Source: Prunella strophiata
Taxonomy: Eukaryota > Chordata > Aves > Passeriformes > Prunellidae
Assembly: GCA_036583965.1 (NCBI GenBank)
Contig: JAZBQD010000027.1
Span: 26,047,001 to 26,111,000 of the forward strand
DNA: 64,000 bases
Direction: 5' to 3'
In this document: one piece after another, positions 11,258 through 23,370 of the stretch
Layout of the letters: every line of letters begins with the position of its first letter
Numbering within the stretch: position 1 is the stretch's first letter
Translations under genes and position numbers: made by a program
Notes under the pieces: generated by a model
What the model was told of the DNA's origin: nothing
Database searches by the model: none
What the model saw: the letters and a program-made list of their open reading frames with translations, nothing else

Positions 11258-14200
11258 CTGGGAAAGGAACAGCAAAGGAAGCACATCTAAGTGGCAGCAA
11301 GTTACTCAGCAGCACAGGGAGGATGTCCCCAGGCAACATCCCTGCCTGCTTGCTGCACCTCCAGCCAAGAGTCTGTGGTTTTCCCAAAGTCACCGAGGGA
11401 GAAGTGCTCCAAAGGCATCACCATGGCACCCTTTAATGTGACAGCAACACCAAGTTTGCTGCCTGCCACCCTCTCCTCCGCCCCTGAAGCCTGCCCACAG
11501 TTCCTATTCTGGGCACAAGTGGCAGCAGAAAAACAGTTGGCTCCTGCCGGGGTTCAGCCACATGCCATGGGGCCCCAGGCACTCCAGCCTGCCAGGCAGC
11601 TCCCTGTGGGGCACTTTCTCCTTGAGAAAGCTCCCCCAGCTCTGCTCCAGCCCAGAAACCCCACCACAGCATGAGAGAGTCCTCAGAGGGAGAGCAAACA
11701 AAGCCCAGGGTGGGAAGGCACAAGGAAGAGAGCCCGTGGGACTTTATCAGGGATCCGTGCCACAGCTGCCAGGGCTGGGAGGAGCCAGCACATCCTGGTG
11801 CCTGTTGGCACGGGAGGCTCAGGGCACTGTGGAGTCAGCAGCTGAGGGGCCACGTGGCCCTGGCTGCTGGCACAGGGAGCGGGCACCTCGCACTGCACAC
11901 GGAGCAGGGCTGGGAGAGGGCGGCTGGCACCGGCCACTGCGCCACCACCCAGAGCACAGCTCGGGGGACAAAGCCCACAGCCTGCTGCAGTCCCTTCTCC
12001 TTAGTCATGGGAGTCCTTGGCTGCTGGGCAAGGCACTGGTGGTGACTGCATCGCTGCCTGGCAGCCAGCACTGCCCCAGCCACTGAGAGCCAAGGCCAGG
12101 CTGGCTGGGGAGCGCTCTGCTCCTGCCCCAAGGCATGCACTGCCCGGGGTAAAGCAGCTCCTGGTGCCAGAGGGAGCTGCTCCCACTCAAGCAATCCCAC
12201 TGGCTGCAGGTGCCCAGCTGAGCTGCTCCTGGCCCTGGTCACCACAAGTGCTCTGCTGAGCCCTGAGCCTTGCAAAGAGCAGCGTGCTTGCCCCAGCCTG
12301 CCAGTGGCTCTTTCCACGCTCCTGCCTCCTGGCTGGCAAACTCCAGCTGCAGAGCTGAAGGCAGCACTGGTGAGAGGGAGCAGGGAGGGGAATGCATGCC
12401 TGGCAGAGGAGCTCACCCCAGCAGGCAGAGGGCAAGGCTGTTAGCCTGAGAAGCTGGAAGATCTGACAGCATTCCCCTCTCCAGGGAGCGTCTCTTCCCT
12501 CCAGGCCAGGCTGACCTGCCTTGGCTGTGGCCACTGGGCTGTGAGTCATCCCCAGCCTGGCTGGAGAGGCTCACACACAGCTCTGCTGCACAGAGAACCA
12601 GCTCCAGCTGACCCACAGCAGCCCTGGGCACCAGTTGGGGTTTTGGCTCAGGGATGGGGTCTCCTGAGTATCCCACCTTCTTCTCCTGCCTCTCCCAGCA
12701 GGCAGGTCCTGCTTCCCAAGCCAGCCTGGCAGCCCTGCCCTGCAGCAAGCTGCTCCCACCCAGAACAAAGCCCTGCAAGTCCGTGCCAGTCACTTGCCCT
12801 TGCACACACACAGGCAGAGCCAGAGCCCTCTCTCCCTTTCCTGTTTTCCCACTCCCCAAATCCTCCTCTGGCCTGCCTCAGCCCTACTGCTTATCCAGCT
12901 GTATCCCATAGGTTTTGCAAAACCAGGGTGTGTTCAGTGCCTCTCTTCCACCTTTCCTGCCCACTCACTCCCCCAGACACCACTGCTTGCCCATACAGCA
13001 ACAGGACACAGCACAGCAGGGCTCAGCCTTGGCTACAGCTGCCCAGGACACCAAACTTCCCAGGCCCTCTGCCATCAGGAATAAACTACCTTTCAGCACA
13101 GCCACCCAGACAGATCCGCAGAGCCACGGGCTCTATGTGGACCTGCACCAGAAAACTGCTTTTACCAGCCCAGGGGAGGATGCAGGACTCCTTTCCTTTC
13201 AATCAGTGAAAGCAGCACATGGATTTGCATTCACTCTCTCCCCTTGGACCTCAGCATGTGTATTGGCAATAAAATCATTTGAGAGCACCAAACAAACGGT
13301 GCCAGTCTTCCTTCTGCCTTGTGCACACTAATCTCTGGTCTGTGGATTCTGGAAGGTGGAGAAGAGCCTCCACCAGCTCTGAAAATCACCCTCTAGCTCC
13401 ACACCTCACAATTTGAGACACCTGATAGTGAGAAAAGCCCAAGGAGAAAGTACCCCAAAGCAGCTGCAGACAGGAACACGTCCTCCCTCCAGGCTTCCAG
13501 ACGAGGAGCAGATTGTATCCCAGCTGCATTTGCTATCCAGGGCTTGGGGGCAGATGGTGCCTCTTGGAAAAAGCAACCTGGCAGACACAGTGGACCCTTC
13601 CCTTTTCCCTGGTGGGCTCTGGAGAGCTGGCTGAAGTGGTGGAGAAAGACAAGCATAAAGACATCCTGATCTCAGGACCAAGCTCAGTTTCAGCACACCA
13701 GACTGCCTGGGTGAGCAGAGATGTCACCTCCTGGCTCTGGGAAGAGGGACACTTGTCACCTTGGTCCTGCAGGTATGGGCCAGGCACTGCTCACACATTA
13801 CACCTGCATTAAGTGCAACAGGACATGGGATAGTGAGGGAATAGTGAGGGACAGGGCATGTTCAGCTTGCCTTAGTCCACTCCAGGGCTGTGTTCAGCTT
13901 TCCTTAAAGGGCCCTGAACCTCAGTGAGGTCCAAGAGAAGGTTTTTCCTTTTTTCACTATCATTTGTGGTAGGAACAACAATGTGTCATGAGGGGCAGTC
14001 TCTGATGCCAATCTGAACAACTCCTACAGCTGGACATGCAGTTTTTCCCCTTGGCTGATAAGCACCCACTGTTAAGGAGGAAGAAAAACCAGAAACACAC
14101 AGCTTGGAAACTCCCCTGCACAACGGGAACAGAAACTCCCAGCCTCTGGAAATGCCCCCCCAAAATAAATGACATATTCCCTGCTTAAACCCTTTTCTCC

Positions 14201-17200
14201 CAAAGCAGCACAGCACACATGTGTGACTGTGAAAAGACCCATCAATAACTGGAAATGAACACAGCCAGGTTTTGGGGAGACCCACAGATGCCCAGTAAGA
14301 GCAAGAACAGAGCATGACTCCCAAGTCCTGCACCAGTCTGGATGCAGGGGACTCATGCTGACAACAGGCACTTAGCACCCACTTGAAGGGGCAGCCTGGG
14401 CTCAGATTCCTTCTTTTGCTGATTCCTGGCTGCTTCTTCCAGGGAAAAACACAATTGTTTCTTCTCCAAGAAGCCCAGGAGTGCAGAGGATGCCTTGAGA
14501 AAAGTGACTTGATCCCAGAACACAAGCTGGAGGATTTGAAGCCCATCACTAGCCATGCCTTACAAGACACAATCCATCTGCAGGAATATGAGGGCTAGGC
14601 CAGAGCTTCTTGTCTCTGCCCAGCCCCTTTCCATACCCACCTCACCCCTGCACACCTTGCCACGAGCCAGAGCCAACGCTGCCGGTGATTCAGCCGCAGC
14701 CAACTCCCGCAACAGGATGCTTCCTCAAGCAAAAGGAGAGAGCTTCCCCTCCTCCAGAACTTGCTTACAACTAAATATAGCCAGGCCCCAGCAGCCTCTG
14801 AGGCTCCGTGCTTGCCAAGCAGACCTTTCCCATGGTAGCCACACGGAACTGAAGCAGGACTTTCCAAGCAGGCTGGCAGGGAGGGAGGGACCCTGGCTCC
14901 TGCCATGGGTCATGACTTCCCCACACACTGCAGCGAGGGGAACTCAGCTCCAGGTTGGAGCAAACCCCAGAGCTGCACTCCCCCAGGCTCTGTGCTCGAG
15001 CTGCTCCCTGGGAAAGCTGTGCAAACCAGCCCACACCTCCCAGCTCGTGGAGAGGAAGGTATCAGCACAGCACCACGCGAGAAAGAGCTCCAAGAGGTTA
15101 TTCCTGAGCAGAGGCAGCTGCAGCTCCCCTTGCAGGGCTCCTCCCCTGAACCTAAGCACACAAACAGCCAGTGTTCAAGGAAGAAGTACAGCTTTATTCT
15201 GCAGGGAAGATGCAGAGGGCACCTGGAGAAGAAATCCAACGTATTTTCCCAAAAGGAGAGAGGTGGTACACAGGGGAAGAAACTCAACAGATGGGCGTTT
15301 GGAGGCCTACCTCTAACATTTATTTGGAATATATTAATTACATATTTAATTCACATTCACTCGTGGCCTATAGCCAGCTGCTCAGATATTCTTCAGGAGT
15401 TGACTAATTCCCTGACATTATTATGCAGATTATCCCACAATCCCTCCTGGGTAGCTCTGATCAGTGAATTAAGACTTCCAATAGGTATTAAGGAGAAAGC
15501 TGATGGACAATGCCACTGTCACCCACCAGGAATCACCACTGACAAGGAGCCAGGACACAGCTGATGCCTCCAGCCCCAGGAGGGCAAGGCCTGTCCTGGG
15601 CTGGCAGGAACTCCCAAGCCTTGTGCAGGTGGATATGCTAAAAGCCACATGCTGAGAGCAGTCTGTCCATCCCCAAGGAACCCAGCACTGCAGAGGGATG
15701 TTCAAGATCCCATTTCAGCTGCAGGGAGGACCTCTCATTTTCCCAGAGGCTCTAGATGAGACACCCAGCAAAAGTGACTTAGCCAGATCAAGTGATTCCA
15801 GCCCTAAAGAAACACTGAAGCAGCCAGATCCCTCAGGAGGAGGAAGAGGGTTGTGCCAAAAGCGTGGAAAGAGAGGCACAGCCTCCTGCCACCACTACAG
15901 GCTGCTGCTCATGAGGACAGTGCCCTTGGCCCACAGCAGAAGCAGGAGCAAGGACAGGCTGCAGCAGTCCCATCCCAGCAGGGAGAGGAGCCCAGAGGTT
16001 ATCTGCAGGGACATCACTGCCATAACGCCCTTCCTGCAGGATCTGATTGTGAGCTGGCTTGGCAGGAGCTGGCGATGGCTCTGCAGCTGCAGCAGCCTGA
16101 TGGGGTGTCCTCAGCACACCTCTGTGGATAACACAGTCCCCAGTTTTGTGCTCTGACAGGATTTTCCCTCAGATCAAACATAAGGAACCACTGTAATTAT
16201 TTGTTTAATTTGTCTGCTGTCCCCTATAGCACGCTGCCCTTATCTCCTGCAGCACACGAGTTACAGATGTTGGTCTCTTCCTGAAGGTTATGGTAATTAT
16301 AAAGTACCAGGAAGTGCTTGGACTGGGATGACACACAGAACAGACAGCAAATTAGGAAGGGTCCCAGAGCATCAATCAAATGCCTGTGACTGCAGACAGC
16401 CAGTTCATGACCCACGCCATCCTTTCCAGTCCTAATGGGAGCACACACATGTGGCAACACCAGGACTGGAAACTCAGTATTCTTGAACCAAAAGCCTGGG
16501 CTTCTACCCAGAGCATTCCCAGGCAGGTCCATCATCCTGCCTTTCCCTCTGTGAGCCACAGGCCAACCAGAGCAGGAGTGGCATAGCCAGGTTTCTATTC
16601 ACTCACCCTGGGACACTGTGCATGTGATCAGCAATCCCGGGCTGGAGCATAAACAGGCGCACACAGAGGCTCTAAACACAGATTACACGCAGGGAGGAAA
16701 ACAAACCCCCTAACACAATCCCTCCCAATCCTCTGGTTTTAGGCACAGGGTATTTTTCTCCAGCCCCTGCTGCAAACTCCATAGCCCAGAGCTGGCTGAG
16801 CCCACGGGACTATGGTAAGCAGGCTCCATAATGAGCACATATTCCATCAGTAACAGGAAAGGGCTGACCCATCAAAATGTCCTGTGGATCAGTCTGATCA
16901 GGGCTGGCACAGAACAACGTTCTACTAGAAAGTTTGATGAGTTCTCTAGCACGCGTTGACACCAGTGTTTAACTGGTCAGACCTTGTGATGCAGGGCTCC
17001 TGCCAGCCACAAACCAACGTCACCAGGAAATGGTGCTGAACCGGCACAGGGCTGCTGCAATTCCTGTTAGTCCCCCTCCCCTGGGGGAGTCGTTCCCGGA
17101 TCTCCCCTGGGCTTCTCTGCCAGCCATCCGGGTGGTGACACTGTGGCAGTGACCCCCGGGCTGCTGTGGGGGACCTCAGCTGGGGTAGAGGGCTGAGCTC

Positions 17201-19980
17201 TGCCACAGAGGAGGTTCCATGAGAGATGGAATGGCCTCGTGCAACTCCGAGCACTCCTTCCCTGAGGGCCAGCACTGCTGTCCCACCCTGGCTGGGCAAT
17301 GCCAGCCTCCTGGCTGGCTCACTCCTGCAGCCTCAGCCAGCCTTGCCAGGGCTCCGAGTGCCTGGTGGAGTCAGTGAAGAGCACACCTGGCTGATCACAG
17401 GCTGTAATCTTGGTGCTCTGCAGGCTGCAAACTCTCAGGCTGCATGTTCAAACAGACATTGGGAACTTGATGTGCTAACTCAAGACCCAAATGATGTAAC
17501 TACAGGGCTGCAGTGGCACCCATACTCAGCCCTCGCTGCAATTTGAGCGATGAGCAGCCAACCAAAGCAATCTGTCTTCTCTCACAAGCTCCTGTTGGAA
17601 GGCAGCAGTCAGCACCTCACTTCACGTGGGGACAATTAATGCTTCAGCCTGAGCTCCAAGAGCTCTCCCCACCCCTGCAGCCACCCCAGCACCAGATGCT
17701 GCTGCTGGGAGCAAGCTGCTCCAGGTAGAGCTGCGAGGTCCCAGCAGCTAAGCTGAAGTGAGGACACAAAGAGCTGAAGGAGGTTTCCCAACAGTTCCCA
17801 GCTCATCTCAGCAGTCAGTTTGCTGAACTTTCCTTCAGCCTGCAGCCTGGCTGCCTGCCTTGGGCGCTGCAGAGTCCTTGGTAGTCAGGAATGTCTTGCA
17901 GGAGCAGGGGAAGGAGCTGTTGGCACAAAGGCCATGGGTGTAAGGGGGAAATGAGAACTCTAGCAGAACACTTGAGAACAGAGAGGGTGAAAGAAAATGT
18001 GACACAAGCCTTGGGAATCGCTCTGAGGAATGAGGCAGTTGCAATGCTCTTCATCTTTGACACAGGACAGGGGTCTTAATGCCAAGTCATCTCCACCCCA
18101 GGAGAGCACAGCATGCTTTGTCCAGACTGCACAGTGCTTGGATTTCAGGGGACAGCTCTTATTTTGTGAAGAGTCTGTCCCAGCTGAGCTGACTCAAAAC
18201 AGCCACTGTGCAGCTTGCACTGTCCCTCACGGAAGGCTGTGACATCCCAGACTGCTCAGGACCTCTGCAGCTCCCCAGTTTTGCTCCCAACACAGGTCCA
18301 GCTTTCTTCCCAGAGCCAAAAACCAGGAAAGCACTCAGGGTCCTACCCCTATCTGAGTGGCCAAAGTTGCTCAAGCCTCTTTTGCTCACTAGGGAAAGAG
18401 CACTCAGCCTTTGAAGTTGAGTTCTCACAGATTTAAGGAACACCAGCCAAACAATCCCAGCTCCTTGGGAAGGCTGGCCGCTTCCAACACCAGCTTCCCC
18501 AGGGCACCACAGCACACAAATTGTGCCCAGCTACAAAACACAACCCCATCCTTCCACAGCCTGACCCTGCTGCTGCACCAAGAGGGATGGAGGGGACTGT
18601 GGAGCCTATTGTCCCCATATCAGACCCAAAAGCAGCAGTGGGAGGAGCTGCAGGGGGCCTTGGAAGGCAAATTCCCTCTGTTATCTTTGGGCCGTGTGGG
18701 CTGGTGTGCTGCCAAAGGGGTGTGTTGTGACAACAACCCCCAATTGGTGTCGAGGCGAGTCGGATGGATTTGTCACTTTCCCACTGGGAAAGGTGCCTGC
18801 TTCGCTCCCCTGCTAGCACTCACTTTTCACCCAGAGCCAGCACATCAGCACGGCAGCCCCTGGGCTGGATTTTGGCTGCAGGCAAGCCCTTAGCTAAGCA
18901 AACCACCTCAGCCCCACCGCTGCTTTCCTGGAATGTGCTGCGGCACTGCCGGGCACAGGCCACTGTCACCAGTCAGATGAGGGACAGCCCCCACATCCCT
19001 GCCTTGCAGCTTTCACCAAGCCTGAATCTCAGGGGCTGTGGGCACAAGTCCCGGGTCATTTTTTCCTGTTGCTTGGGTTTTTTTGCCAGCATATTTCTTG
19101 CAGCCTTTCCCCCACCAACTTTGCAGTGATCTGCTGGACTCCCTTCAACAGGCAACACTGCACAGAGGTTTTCAGCAGTCACTGGAGGGGGGGAAATCAA
19201 AGCTGAGAGACAGGAAAAGCCAGTTAGTACATCTCCCTTGCTAGAAAGGACCATTTCCCTATTTTTTTTCCTAAGGCAGCCTGCTGCTCTTGAGCATTTT
19301 CACTTTGAAGTTGAGCACCACTGTGGTGCATTGTACTGTAATCACTGCTTTTACCTTGTGGGCCTGAGACACAGTGTTCAGAGACATAACAGTTCAGCAG
19401 CGCCAGACACGATGTTATTGGGACAACTACAGAGAGGCAGACCCACGCATCAGAGAACAGACAAACCCAGCGCGTTTGAGTCACCAGGAGCTGTGCTGCA
19501 AGAACAATCCAGCTTTGGTTCCCACCGGAGGAGACTGCATCCTCTCTCACCATCCCTCCCTTGTTACAGCTGGATTTTCCCCCCTTGCAGCAGCAGCAAC
19601 AGCAGTCCAAGAATCAATAGGGTACTCAGAGACACATTCTTCAAACACTGGGCTGAGGTACAGCCGTCGGGTTAAGCCTTCAAGGGAAGGAGGGATCCCC
19701 CTCCAAACCGGGATCAACCCGGAGATCTAAGGCTCATCCTTCTCCTGTGCCAGCCCATATTCAGTTTCCTCAGCAAGAAATATTTCACAGGTAGAGCTAC
19801 TTCCAAATCTATTCATTCTTTCCAAAATACAGGTAGAACGTGCTGCCCCGCATAGCAGCGCTGATGAGCTGTGGAGCTGCTATTACCGCTCTTAAATAAG
19901 AAGGAAAAAAAAAAAAACAAAAACAAAAAAACCCATGTATTTTCTTTTCCTATTAAAAAAGAAAGTGACCTAGCGAGGTC
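11258..19980. other. Long non-coding stretch, probably UCK2 intron 1
   Basis: I see no exon, RNA gene or clear mobile element in these 8.7 kb. The ORFs present have no recognisable domains and sit in GC-moderate sequence. Because UCK2 is transcribed leftward and its exon 1 must lie to the right of 11257, most of this stretch is inferred to be intron 1. An A-rich tract at about 19902-19931 closes the region. Confidence 0.5.
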
Positions 19981-20049
19981 AAACAAATTCAGACAGACAC
20001 ACTGCATGAAACAACGAAAACAAAACGCTGGGAAGCTGTAAGGCTGCAG

Positions 20050-22690
20050 TTTGGGTGTAGCAGCCTGCCGGGAACACCCGCATTGCCCCGGCGGGCGCTG
20101 CCCCGTCCCCGCAGCCCTCGCCCCGCTGCGCTTCCCACCTGCCAAGGGCCAGCCCCTCCCGGCACAGCAGCCAGGAGGTCGTTCTGCCGCTGTGAGTCAG
20201 CATTTGCTGCAGAATCCCCGCTCCTGCTACCCTAAAGTTGGGCAGAGAAGGGCACCCCCATGCACGACCGACACCGTTGCGGGAGGCGGGGGTGGAAATT
20301 AAAAAATTGCATGGTCCCCGAGGCGCCTTGCGGGGCGGGCAGCCCCTGGGGCCGGCTGCAGGTGAAGGGGAACGGGGGCAAGCGCTGGCTACAGCCACGG
20401 GAAAGATTCTGAAGGAGACGGAGATGCCGCCTCTGCCCCGGCCGAGCCGGGGCCACCCTTGCTCCGCGCAGCCCCCAGCTCTGCCCGCCTCTCCCCGGTG
20501 ACACAGAGGGACACAAGCTCCCGGCCGGAAAGCAGGAGCGAGGAAATCCCGCACCCACCCCGCACCCCCCTCCACGTGTCCGCGGGGCTCCGTCCGCCGC
20601 CCGGGCAGAGGCCTCGGCGGCCGCGCTCCCTCCGCCGGCCGGATCATCCTTCCCCGGGCAGCCGGCGAGCCCGCCCGGCTCCGCACGCAGCCCTGGCCCC
20701 GGCCCCGGCTCCATCCGCAACCCCGGCCCCGGCTCCATCCGCAACCCCGGCCCCGGCTCCATCCGCAACCCCGGCCCCGGCTCCATCCGCAACCCCGGCC
20801 CCGGCTCCATCCGCAACCCCGGCCCCGGCTCCATCCGCAACCCCGGCCCCGGCTCCATCCGCAACCCCGGCCCCGGCTCCATCCGCAACCCCGGCCCCGG
20901 CTCCATCCGCAACCCCGGCCCCGGCTCCATCCGCAACCCCGGCCCCGGCTCCATCCGCAACCCCGGCCCCGGCTCCATCCGCAACCCCGGCCCCGGCTCC
21001 ATCCGCAACCCCGGCCCCGGCTCCATCCGCAACCCCGGCCCCGGCTCCATCCGCAACCCCGGCCCCGGCTCCATCCGCAACCCCGGCCCCGGCTCCATCC
21101 GCAACCCCGGCCCCGGCTCCATCCGCAACCCCGGCCCCGGCTCCATCCGCAACCCCGGCCCCGGCTCCATCCGCAACCCCGGCCCCGGCTCCATCCGCAA
21201 CCCCGGCCCCGGCTCCATCCGCAACCCCGGCCCCGGCTCCATCCGCAACCCCGGCCCCGGCTCCATCCGCAACCCCGGCCCCGGCTCCATCCGCAACCCC
21301 GGCCCCGGCTCCATCCGCAACCCCGGCCCCGGCTCCATCCGCAACCCCGGCCCCGGCTCCATCCGCAACCCCGGCCCCGGCTCCATCCGCAACCCCGGCC
21401 CCGGCTCCATCCGCAACCCCGGCCCCGGCTCCATCCGCAACCCCGGCCCCGGCTCCATCCGCAACCCCGGCCCCGGCTCCATCCGCAACCCCGGCCCCGG
21501 CTCCATCCGCAACCCCGGCCCCGGCTCCATCCGCAACCCCGGCCCCGGCTCCATCCGCAACCCCGGCCCCGGCTCCATCCGCAACCCCGGCCCCGGCTCC
21601 ATCCGCAACCCCGGCCCCGGCTCCATCCGCAACCCCGGCCCCGGCTCCATCCGCAACCCCGGCCCCGGCTCCATCCGCAACCCCGGCCCCGGCTCCATCC
21701 GCAACCCCGGCCCCGGCTCCATCCGCAACCCCGGCCCCGGCTCCATCCGCAACCCCGGCCCCGGCTCCATCCGCAACCCCGGCCCCGGCTCCATCCGCAA
21801 CCCCGGCCCCGGCTCCATCCGCAACCCCGGCCCCGGCTCCATCCGCAACCCCGGCCCCGGCTCCATCCGCAACCCCGGCCCCGGCTCCATCCGCAACCCC
21901 GGCCCCGGCTCCATCCGCAACCCCGGCCCCGGCTCCATCCGCAACCCCGGCCCCGGCTCCATCCGCAACCCCGGCCCCGGCTCCATCCGCAACCCCGGCC
22001 CCGGCTCCATCCGCAACCCCGGCCCCGGCTCCATCCGCAACCCCGGCCCCGGCTCCATCCGCAACCCCGGCCCCGGCTCCATCCGCAACCCCGGCCCCGG
22101 CTCCATCCGCAACCCCGGCCCCGGCTCCATCCGCAACCCCGGCCCCGGCTCCATCCGCAACCCCGGCCCCGGCTCCATCCGCAACCCCGGCCCCGGCTCC
22201 ATCCGCAACCCCGGCCCCGGCTCCATCCGCAACCCCGGCCCCGGCTCCATCCGCAACCCCGGCCCCGGCTCCATCCGCAACCCCGGCCCCGGCTCCATCC
22301 GCAACCCCGGCCCCGGCTCCATCCGCAACCCCGGCCCCGGCTCCATCCGCAACCCCGGCCCCGGCTCCATCCGCAACCCCGGCCCCGGCTCCATCCGCAA
22401 CCCCGGCCCCGGCTCCATCCGCAACCCCGGCCCCGGCTCCATCCGCAACCCCGGCCCCGGCTCCATCCGCAACCCCGGCCCCGGCTCCATCCGCAACCCC
22501 GGCCCCGGCTCCATCCGCAACCCCGGCCCCGGCTCCATCCGCAACCCCGGCCCCGGCTCCATCCGACAAGGCGCTGCGGCCGCGCCGGCCGCCGGACCCC
22601 GCACCGGCCCCGCACCGGCTCCCTTCGCCTCTCCGGCCACCCCGCTTCATCCCGAACAGCGCTGGGACCGCACCACGGTAGCCCCTCGGT
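20050..22690. promoter_or_regulatory. CpG island, candidate UCK2 promoter region
   Basis: GC- and CpG-dense sequence, most of it made of the 24-bp array at 20697-22565. The unique flanks (20050-20696 and 22566-22690) are also CpG-rich. It is the only large CpG island between UCK2 exon 2 and the TMCO1 promoter, so it is the most likely place for the UCK2 5' end. I could not read the expected exon 1 motif (GVSGGTASGK) on the minus strand in either flank. Confidence 0.5.
20697..22565. repeat. Perfect 24-bp tandem array, ~78 copies
   Basis: Each unit has two CCCCGG blocks followed by CTCCATCCGCAA; there are 77 full copies plus a 21-nt partial copy. No variant unit is visible by eye. The unit is about 79% GC and has three CpGs. 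The minus strand carries two GGGG runs per unit, so the array is dense in potential G-quadruplex tracts. Because 24 is a multiple of 3 and no frame has a stop, all six frames stay open for about 620 codons. This explains the long repetitive translations (for example PAPAPSAT on plus and MEPGPGLR on minus); there is no evidence that any is a protein. Confidence 0.98.
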
Positions 22691-22734
22691 AGAACCTCCA
22701 TTATTTGTCTCCCACGCTGGCCAAGGGCATCCTG

Positions 22735-23302
22735 GCTTGGATGAGCAATAGTGGTCAGCAGGACCGGGGCAGTGACCGTCCCCGTGTGCTGGGCACTGGT
22801 GAGGTCACACATCGAAAACTGGATTCAGTTTTGGGCCCCTCACGACAAGAAAGATATTGAGGGGCTGGGAGCTTGTGCAGAGAAGGGAACAGAGGTGGGA
22901 AGGGGTCTGGAGCACAAGGCTGGGGGGGCTCAGCCTAGAGAAAAGGAGGCTCAAGGGGAGCTTTGTTACTCTACACCTGAAAGGAGGTTGTGGCCAGGTG
23001 AGGGTCAGCCTTTTTCCCCCATGTAACAAGAGATAGGACAAGAGGAAATACCCTCAACTGATTTCAAGGTTTGGGTGGATATTGGATTGGATAGATTGAA
23101 TATTAGGAAAATTTTCTTCACCCAAAGGGTGGTCAGGTGTTGGAACAGACTACCCAGAGAAATGGTGGAATAATCACCATTCCTGGAAATGTTCAAGAAC
23201 CAGGGAGATGTGGCACTTGGGGACACTGTTTCATGGTGAACAGTGCTGGGTCAGTGGTTGGACTTGGAGGTTTTTCCCAACTGTAATGATTCTGTGATTC
23301 TC
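22735..23302 (+). mobile_element. CR1 LINE, 3' portion, ~570 bp
   Basis: Non-LTR retrotransposon remnant in plus orientation. It has the typical CR1 3' segments: a GATATTGAGGGGCTGGGAGC-like block, GTAACAAGAGATAGGACAAG, a GGATAGATTGAATATTAGG-like block, TGGAACAGACTACCCAGAG, and a terminal AATGATTCTGTGATTCT. It is 5'-truncated, as most CR1 copies are. It starts about 170 bp after the 24-bp array ends. Confidence 0.93.
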
Positions 23303-23340
23303 CCATCCCACCTGGGCCCTGGTCCTGCAAGCACTCATAA

Positions 23341-23370
23341 ATTATTATTATAATTATTATTATTATTAAT
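23341..23370. repeat. (ATT)n microsatellite
   Basis: About ten trinucleotide units with one interruption, shortly after the CR1 3' end. Confidence 0.9.

Noticed and set aside
19979..22812. Very long ORFs (700-880 codons) on both strands through the 24-bp array
   Set aside because: They follow from a stop-free unit whose length is a multiple of three; several do not begin with ATG, and no non-repetitive domain is present.
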